From positions 1 through 10,216 of the forward strand of contig JAWOEL010000038.1 of assembly GCA_046482735.1 (NCBI GenBank): a stretch of DNA of 10,216 nt. Direction: 5' to 3'. A model generated the notes under the pieces. That model saw nothing but the letters and a program-made list of their open reading frames with translations. It ran no database searches and was not told where the DNA came from. Positions 6,819 through 10,216 of the stretch are shown piece by piece (positions within the stretch are counted from its first letter, which is position 1; each line of letters begins with the position of its first letter). A program made the translations under genes and the position numbers. Origin of the DNA: JAQICB01 sp046482735 (GTDB lineage: Bacteria; Bacteroidota; Bacteroidia; Bacteroidales; UBA1715).

Positions 6819-7919
6819 ATGCTCTACTTTTTATTTGGTACTATAAGTATACTATATATTATAATTATCGTGGCAGCCATAATAGGATGGAAAAAACAAT
6901 CCACACATTCACATTCACACACACAACCATTCATGTCTGTAATCGTTGCTGCCCGTAATGAAGAAGACACAATTAATGACTTACATCACAAACTCACACA
7001 ACAAACATACAATACTGCACTTTTTGAAGTTATATTCGTTAATGACCACTCGACAGACAATACATATAATATACTCGAAAAAAACTGCAAACAATACAAT
7101 CATTTTCATGTTTTTGATGCCCCCCACACTCATCACGGTAAAAAGCAAGCCATACAATATGGTATACAAAAATCAAAAGGCACATACCTTCTGTTTACAG
7201 ATGCAGACTGTTTACCAACAAATAAATGGATAGAAACATTTGCAAGCTATTGCAATTCCAATCAAAGTCAATTGTTATTTGGTTCAGTAAATCATAAAGC
7301 AGAGCAAACATGTGTAGAATCTTTTTTCTCATTAGATTTTTTGGCTATGGTAGGCACGCAAGGAGGACTTGCAAAAATCAATCACCCATACAGCTGCAAT
7401 GCCGCAAACATGTGTATTTCATTAGATTTAGCAAAATCAAACACACAGTCACATTACGCCTCAGGAGATGATGTTTTTTTACTTCATTCTGCAAAATCGA
7501 ACACCCACACAGAAATAAAATTCATTGAAGACTCACATTGTATGGTTACAACAAAACCACCAAAAACAGTTTCTGCATTTCTCCAACAACGCATACGTTG
7601 GGCCGGAAAAAGTACCGGATATAAAGATATTGACACCATAGTGATTTCTAACATTATATATCTGGAAAATGCTTCATTATTCTGGTCTGGTATACTCAGC
7701 ATTTTTTATATACAATTTGCCCCCATTTTTTTATTATTATTTACACTTAAAGCTCTTATAGATTTAGTATTCTTTGTACATATACTCCCGTATTTCAAAA
7801 AAAATCATTTACTACTATTATCAATACCTTTTCAACTATTTTATTTTATTTATATAACATTAATACCTATTTTTGTAATTATATCACCGTTAAAATGGAA
7901 AGGACGGAAAATAACATAA
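6819..7919 (+). CDS. Membrane-bound family 2 glycosyltransferase
   Basis: The 366-residue product has an N-terminal membrane helix (about 4-23), a cytoplasmic GT-A catalytic domain (about 38-265) and two or three C-terminal helices (about 285-358). Catalytic landmarks are SVIVAARNEE (40-49), VNDHSTDNT (74-82) with Asp76 for nucleotide binding, the metal-binding DAD (128-130), SGDD (215-218) with the likely catalytic base, and QQRIRW (256-261), the QxxRW-type motif. These features place it with inverting, CESA-like GT2 enzymes that use UDP- or GDP-sugars at the inner membrane. All motifs are intact. Donor and acceptor are unknown. The ATG at 6819 is preferred because no other start codon lies just upstream in frame, and it includes the whole first helix. 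A polar His/Ser/Thr-rich linker (29-37) follows the first helix. The gene opens a plus-strand operon, 6 bases before the SpmAB gene. Confidence 0.92.
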   Translation: MLYFLFGTISILYIIIIVAAIIGWKKQSTHSHSHTQPFMSVIVAARNEEDTINDLHHKLTQQTYNTALFEVIFVNDHSTDNTYNILEKNCKQYNHFHVFDAPHTHHGKKQAIQYGIQKSKGTYLLFTDADCLPTNKWIETFASYCNSNQSQLLFGSVNHKAEQTCVESFFSLDFLAMVGTQGGLAKINHPYSCNAANMCISLDLAKSNTQSHYASGDDVFLLHSAKSNTHTEIKFIEDSHCMVTTKPPKTVSAFLQQRIRWAGKSTGYKDIDTIVISNIIYLENASLFWSGILSIFYIQFAPIFLLLFTLKALIDLVFFVHILPYFKKNHLLLLSIPFQLFYFIYITLIPIFVIISPLKWKGRKIT

Positions 7920-7925
7920 TTATTT

Positions 7926-9161
7926 ATGGCACTAAATTATATTTGGATAGGATTTTTCGTAATAGGCTTTATTGTTGCCATTTTTCAATTTATTCTTACA
8001 GGCGATGCTGAAATATTCAGCAGAGTTATTCAAAGTACATTTGATATGGCTGAATTGGCAGTAATGGACATAGCACTGCCACTTGCAGGTATAATGACAT
8101 TATGGTTGGGATTTATGAATATAGGAGAAAAAGCCGGAGCAATTTCTGTTATGTCACGAATAGTAGGTCCGTTTTTCTCAAAACTATTCCCCGAAATACC
8201 AAAAAATCATCCGGCAAACGGACAACTTGTAATGAATTTTTCTGCTAATATGCTTGGTTTAGACAATGCCGCCACCCCTATGGGGCTAAAAGCTATGCAA
8301 AGTCTTCAGGACATTAACACAAAGAAAGATACGGCATCAAATGCACAAATTATGTTTTTGGCTCTCAACACCTCGGGGCTCACTATTATTCCTATTTCAG
8401 TTCTTGCTCTGCGAGCAACAACCTCGGCAGCAAATCCGACAGACGTATTTATACCTCTGCTTATTGCAACAGCTGTATCTACTATTGTTGCAATCTTATA
8501 TGTTGGCATACGACAAAAACTAAATTTACTCCACAAAACTGTACTTAGTTGGATAGGAGGAACTATTCTGTTTCTCAGCCTTTTTGTATATGGCATGAGT
8601 CTTTTAGAAAAAGAACAATTAGAGTATACCACAACACTTCTGAGTAATTTTATTCTATTCTCTATTATTATTAGTTTTATGATAGGTGCTGTATATAAAA
8701 AAGTAAATGTATACGAGGCTTTTATTGATGGTGCAAAAGACGGATTTTCTGTAACACTGAAAATTATACCTTTTATGGTTGGCATGTTGGTTGCTATAGG
8801 TGTATTTCGTGCATCAGGTGCTATGGAACTAGCCACAGACGGAATTAAAAATATGTGTCTATTTTTTTCTGTAGACACAAAATTTGTTGATGCACTCCCA
8901 ACAGCTTTCATGAAACCTCTAAGCGGAAGTGGTGCAAAAGCTATGATGGTAGAAACCATGAATACATATGGCCCCGATTCCTTTGCGGGTAAGTTATCGT
9001 GCGTGTTTCAAGGTGCAGCAGACACAACTTTCTACATTATTGCACTGTATTTTGGACTTGTCGGCATAAAAAAAACAAGATATGCAGTAACTGCCGGATT
9101 GGTAGCAGATTTCGCGGGCATCCTCGCTGCTATTGGCATCAGCTATCTCATGTTTAACTAA
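7926..9161 (+). CDS. SpmA-SpmB fusion membrane protein (nucleoside-recognition/Gate domains)
   Basis: The 411-residue polytopic inner-membrane protein joins two proteins that are separate in Bacillus. The first half (about 1-200) matches SpmA: MDIALPLAGIMTLWLG, then the signature NFSANMLGLDNAATPMGLKAM (104-124) and LNTSGLTIIP. A hydrophobic linker (about 205-255) leads to the SpmB half: AFIDGAKDGFSVTLKIIPFMVGMLVAIG (about 265-292), LPTAFMKPLSGSGA (324-337) and FQGAADTTFYIIALYFG (361-377). Both halves carry the Gate (nucleoside recognition) pattern shared with nucleoside transporters. In Bacillus SpmA and SpmB are needed for spore core dehydration; the fused form is known from non-sporulating bacteria, where its substrate is not established. 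Nothing in this window suggests sporulation. It sits 6 bases after the GT2 gene and 11 before the receiver-like gene. The family call is secure; the function is unknown. Confidence 0.93.
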   Translation: MALNYIWIGFFVIGFIVAIFQFILTGDAEIFSRVIQSTFDMAELAVMDIALPLAGIMTLWLGFMNIGEKAGAISVMSRIVGPFFSKLFPEIPKNHPANGQLVMNFSANMLGLDNAATPMGLKAMQSLQDINTKKDTASNAQIMFLALNTSGLTIIPISVLALRATTSAANPTDVFIPLLIATAVSTIVAILYVGIRQKLNLLHKTVLSWIGGTILFLSLFVYGMSLLEKEQLEYTTTLLSNFILFSIIISFMIGAVYKKVNVYEAFIDGAKDGFSVTLKIIPFMVGMLVAIGVFRASGAMELATDGIKNMCLFFSVDTKFVDALPTAFMKPLSGSGAKAMMVETMNTYGPDSFAGKLSCVFQGAADTTFYIIALYFGLVGIKKTRYAVTAGLVADFAGILAAIGISYLMFN

Positions 9162-9172
9162 ATTATCGTAAA

Positions 9173-9733
9173 ATGAATATCATTAAATTCAACATACATA
9201 AATTAACCTCAAAATTAAGCAAAAAAATATGCCCTCATGTTTCTATATACATAATCAGTAACGATCAGATTTTCTTATCTTCCTTTTCAAAAAAACTTAA
9301 ATTACACATTCCTCACAATATTTATTACTTTAAAAATGGTGAGATTTTTTTAGAAGAAACATTTATTCAAAAGTCGGATCCTTATAAAATACACGTTATT
9401 ATTTCAGATTACTTTATCAAAAACAATGAAGACAATTTTTTCCCCTTAAACGGACTTGATATATACGAAATCATACTTCACACATTTCCCGAAACAACCT
9501 TTATATTACTCGGATCCAAAAATGATTTTTTAATAGGAGATACTATTCCCGAACCTGTTATTGCAGTCGAAAAAAATTCTCATACATATATACGTGTAAA
9601 AAATATACTATTATCTCTTTACAATAAACAAAACATTACCTCTCAAAAAAAAATCAACATTGTTCTTTTTTCAATTTTAGGTAGTATTATTTGTACACTT
9701 TGCATTCTCATTTTCACCACATTATTGATATAA
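9173..9733 (+). CDS. Degenerate response-regulator receiver domain with C-terminal membrane anchor
   Basis: The 186-residue product has a possible CheY-like fold at about 22-150 and a strongly hydrophobic segment at about 161-185 that ends the protein, so it looks tail-anchored with the domain in the cytoplasm. Receiver-like points are a first strand VSIYIISNDQIF with Asp31 near the acidic-pocket site, a third strand IHVIISDYF with Asp79 at the phospho-acceptor site, NGLDIYEII (93-101) resembling the common MNGLE helix, a fourth strand TFILLGS (109-115) with Ser115 at the Thr/Ser switch site, and IAVEKNS with Lys134 at the conserved Lys site. Spacings (31-79-134) are close to CheY (13-57-109). 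Only one acidic residue remains in the first-strand pair, and overall similarity is weak, so this is inference. No DNA-binding domain is present. It is probably the last gene of the glycosyltransferase-SpmAB operon. Confidence 0.6.
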   Translation: MNIIKFNIHKLTSKLSKKICPHVSIYIISNDQIFLSSFSKKLKLHIPHNIYYFKNGEIFLEETFIQKSDPYKIHVIISDYFIKNNEDNFFPLNGLDIYEIILHTFPETTFILLGSKNDFLIGDTIPEPVIAVEKNSHTYIRVKNILLSLYNKQNITSQKKINIVLFSILGSIICTLCILIFTTLLI

Positions 9734-9759
9734 TTATTTAAAAGTTTCTTGATATAATT
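9725..9759. repeat. Short direct repeat TTGATATAATT, two copies
   Basis: The 11-mer occurs at 9725-9735, spanning the end of the receiver-like gene, and again at 9749-9759, 24 bases apart. The second copy runs into a tract of nine T (9758-9766). Its TTG could be part of a promoter for the next gene. In such AT-rich DNA the repeat may be chance. Confidence 0.45.
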
Positions 9760-9775
9760 TTTTTTTGTACTTTTA
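9749..9775 (+). promoter_or_regulatory. Possible promoter of the coiled-coil gene
   Basis: TTG at 9749-9751 and TACTTTTA at 9768-9775 resemble the Bacteroidota -33 TTG and -7 TAnnTTTG elements, with the last base of the -7 box mismatched. The 16-base gap is somewhat shorter than the usual 19 or so. Transcription would start near 9782 and give a leader of about 35 bases before the ATG at 9817. The 83-base gap and T tract suggest this gene has its own promoter. Confidence 0.3.
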
Positions 9776-9816
9776 TACATTCAAAACTTTTATCTCAAAC
9801 TCTAAAATCCTAAGTT

Positions 9817-10216
9817 ATGAACAACATTGAAAACTCTTTACAACATTTAGAAAAACTAAAACAAGACCTGAAAGAACAAGAAAAAAGCCTTACAACTAAA
9901 CTCCAAGAAATTGAAAAACTAGAAGCTGACATAAAAAAACAAATCACAGAGACGCAATCATCAAAAACAGCCCCTCAATCTGAATCGTCACAAGAAAACA
10001 TACGACCAGAGGAAGAAAACAACAACACGACACAAAAAACAACCAATCAGGCTTTTGAAGCACCACAGCAGCAGGAACAAGTAACACAAGACACATCTTC
10101 TGCACAAAAAACGGAAGAATCAACAGAAAAAAAAGAAGAACACCCCCACAAAGAAAACACGAGTACACAAACAAAAGAAGAAAAGAAGAAAAAAAGTCCC
10201 CCTCCCCCATCTCAAC
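9817..10216 (+). CDS. Coiled-coil protein with low-complexity charged region, 3' end missing
   Basis: The frame from the ATG at 9817 stays open for 133 codons to the window edge, with no stop. Residues 1-47 form a strong predicted coiled coil: hydrophobic residues fall every seventh position (Ile4, Leu11, Leu18, Leu25, Ile32, Ile39), with Leu8, Leu14, Leu29, Leu35 and Ile43 filling most second core sites, and Lys/Glu/Gln between. From about residue 48 the sequence is low-complexity, rich in Gln, Glu, Lys, Ser and Thr, with one aromatic residue (Phe80) and no Cys. It ends in a Lys run and PPPP at 127-130. It has no signal peptide. A coiled-coil oligomerisation head plus disordered linker often precedes another domain, which would lie beyond the window. 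The antisense frame over its second half is a compositional artefact. Function unknown. Confidence 0.7.
   Translation, partial: MNNIENSLQHLEKLKQDLKEQEKSLTTKLQEIEKLEADIKKQITETQSSKTAPQSESSQENIRPEEENNNTTQKTTNQAFEAPQQQEQVTQDTSSAQKTEESTEKKEEHPHKENTSTQTKEEKKKKSPPPPSQ

Noticed and set aside
6752..7233. Open frames on the plus strand overlapping the start of the glycosyltransferase gene
   Set aside because: They are in a different frame from the GT2 motifs. The 6752 frame could be read as a leader peptide, but nothing in its sequence supports this.
6981..7702. Two minus-strand frames (6981-7169 and 7484-7702) inside the glycosyltransferase gene
   Set aside because: They oppose the conserved GT2 catalytic motifs and show no start context or domain.
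8306..8959. A 217-codon open frame antisense to the SpmAB gene
   Set aside because: The plus-strand frame has clear SpmA and SpmB signatures throughout. The antisense frame has no recognisable domain and arises from codon bias of the real gene.
9944..10210. An 88-codon minus-strand frame rich in Phe, Leu, Val and Cys that resembles a membrane protein
   Set aside because: It is the complement of a Lys/Glu/Gln/Thr-rich low-complexity coding region, which always yields a hydrophobic antisense frame. The plus frame starts with a regular coiled coil and is open from 9817.

Overview
The window is AT-rich DNA that looks like a free-living member of the Bacteroidota. The reasons are A-rich leaders instead of Shine-Dalgarno sites, a good -7 element of the TAnnTTTG type before one gene, two small lipoproteins with SPII signals, a fused SpmA-SpmB protein in a genome that otherwise looks Gram-negative, and an RND exporter and GT2 glycosyltransferase of types common in that phylum. 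I cannot place it to genus. I see no rRNA, tRNA, CRISPR array, insertion sequence, phage gene or attachment site, and no stretch over 300 bases without a gene.

Layout. (1) 1-1310, plus strand: the end of trpA (start lies before the window) abuts hisH directly, so a tryptophan gene and a histidine gene share one transcript. It ends at a clear bidirectional terminator (1316-1351). (2) 1380-2279: two divergent lipoprotein genes. One is small, very acidic and repeat-bearing (minus); the other is an unrecognised 174-residue lipoprotein (plus). (3) 2352-6708, minus strand: a compact three-gene operon read as RND/MMPL exporter, then NAD-dependent sugar-nucleotide epimerase/decarboxylase, then short-chain polyprenyl diphosphate synthase. 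(4) 6819-9733, plus strand, divergent from (3): a membrane GT2 glycosyltransferase, an SpmA-SpmB fusion membrane protein, and a degenerate response-regulator receiver domain with a C-terminal membrane anchor. Gaps are 6 and 11 bases, so this is probably one operon. (5) 9817-10216: the start of a coiled-coil, low-complexity protein that runs out of the window.

How the genes may work together. TrpA and HisH are housekeeping amino-acid biosynthesis. The divergent blocks (3) and (4) are dominated by envelope functions: isoprenoid chain synthesis, sugar-nucleotide modification, glycosyl transfer and membrane export. A shared role in making or exporting a surface glycolipid or isoprenoid is possible, but only gene order supports it. 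The two least explained items are the tail-anchored receiver-like protein beside SpmAB and the RND exporter that keeps the acidic transmembrane pair in only one half. Nothing here amounts to a clear new defence or mobile system.
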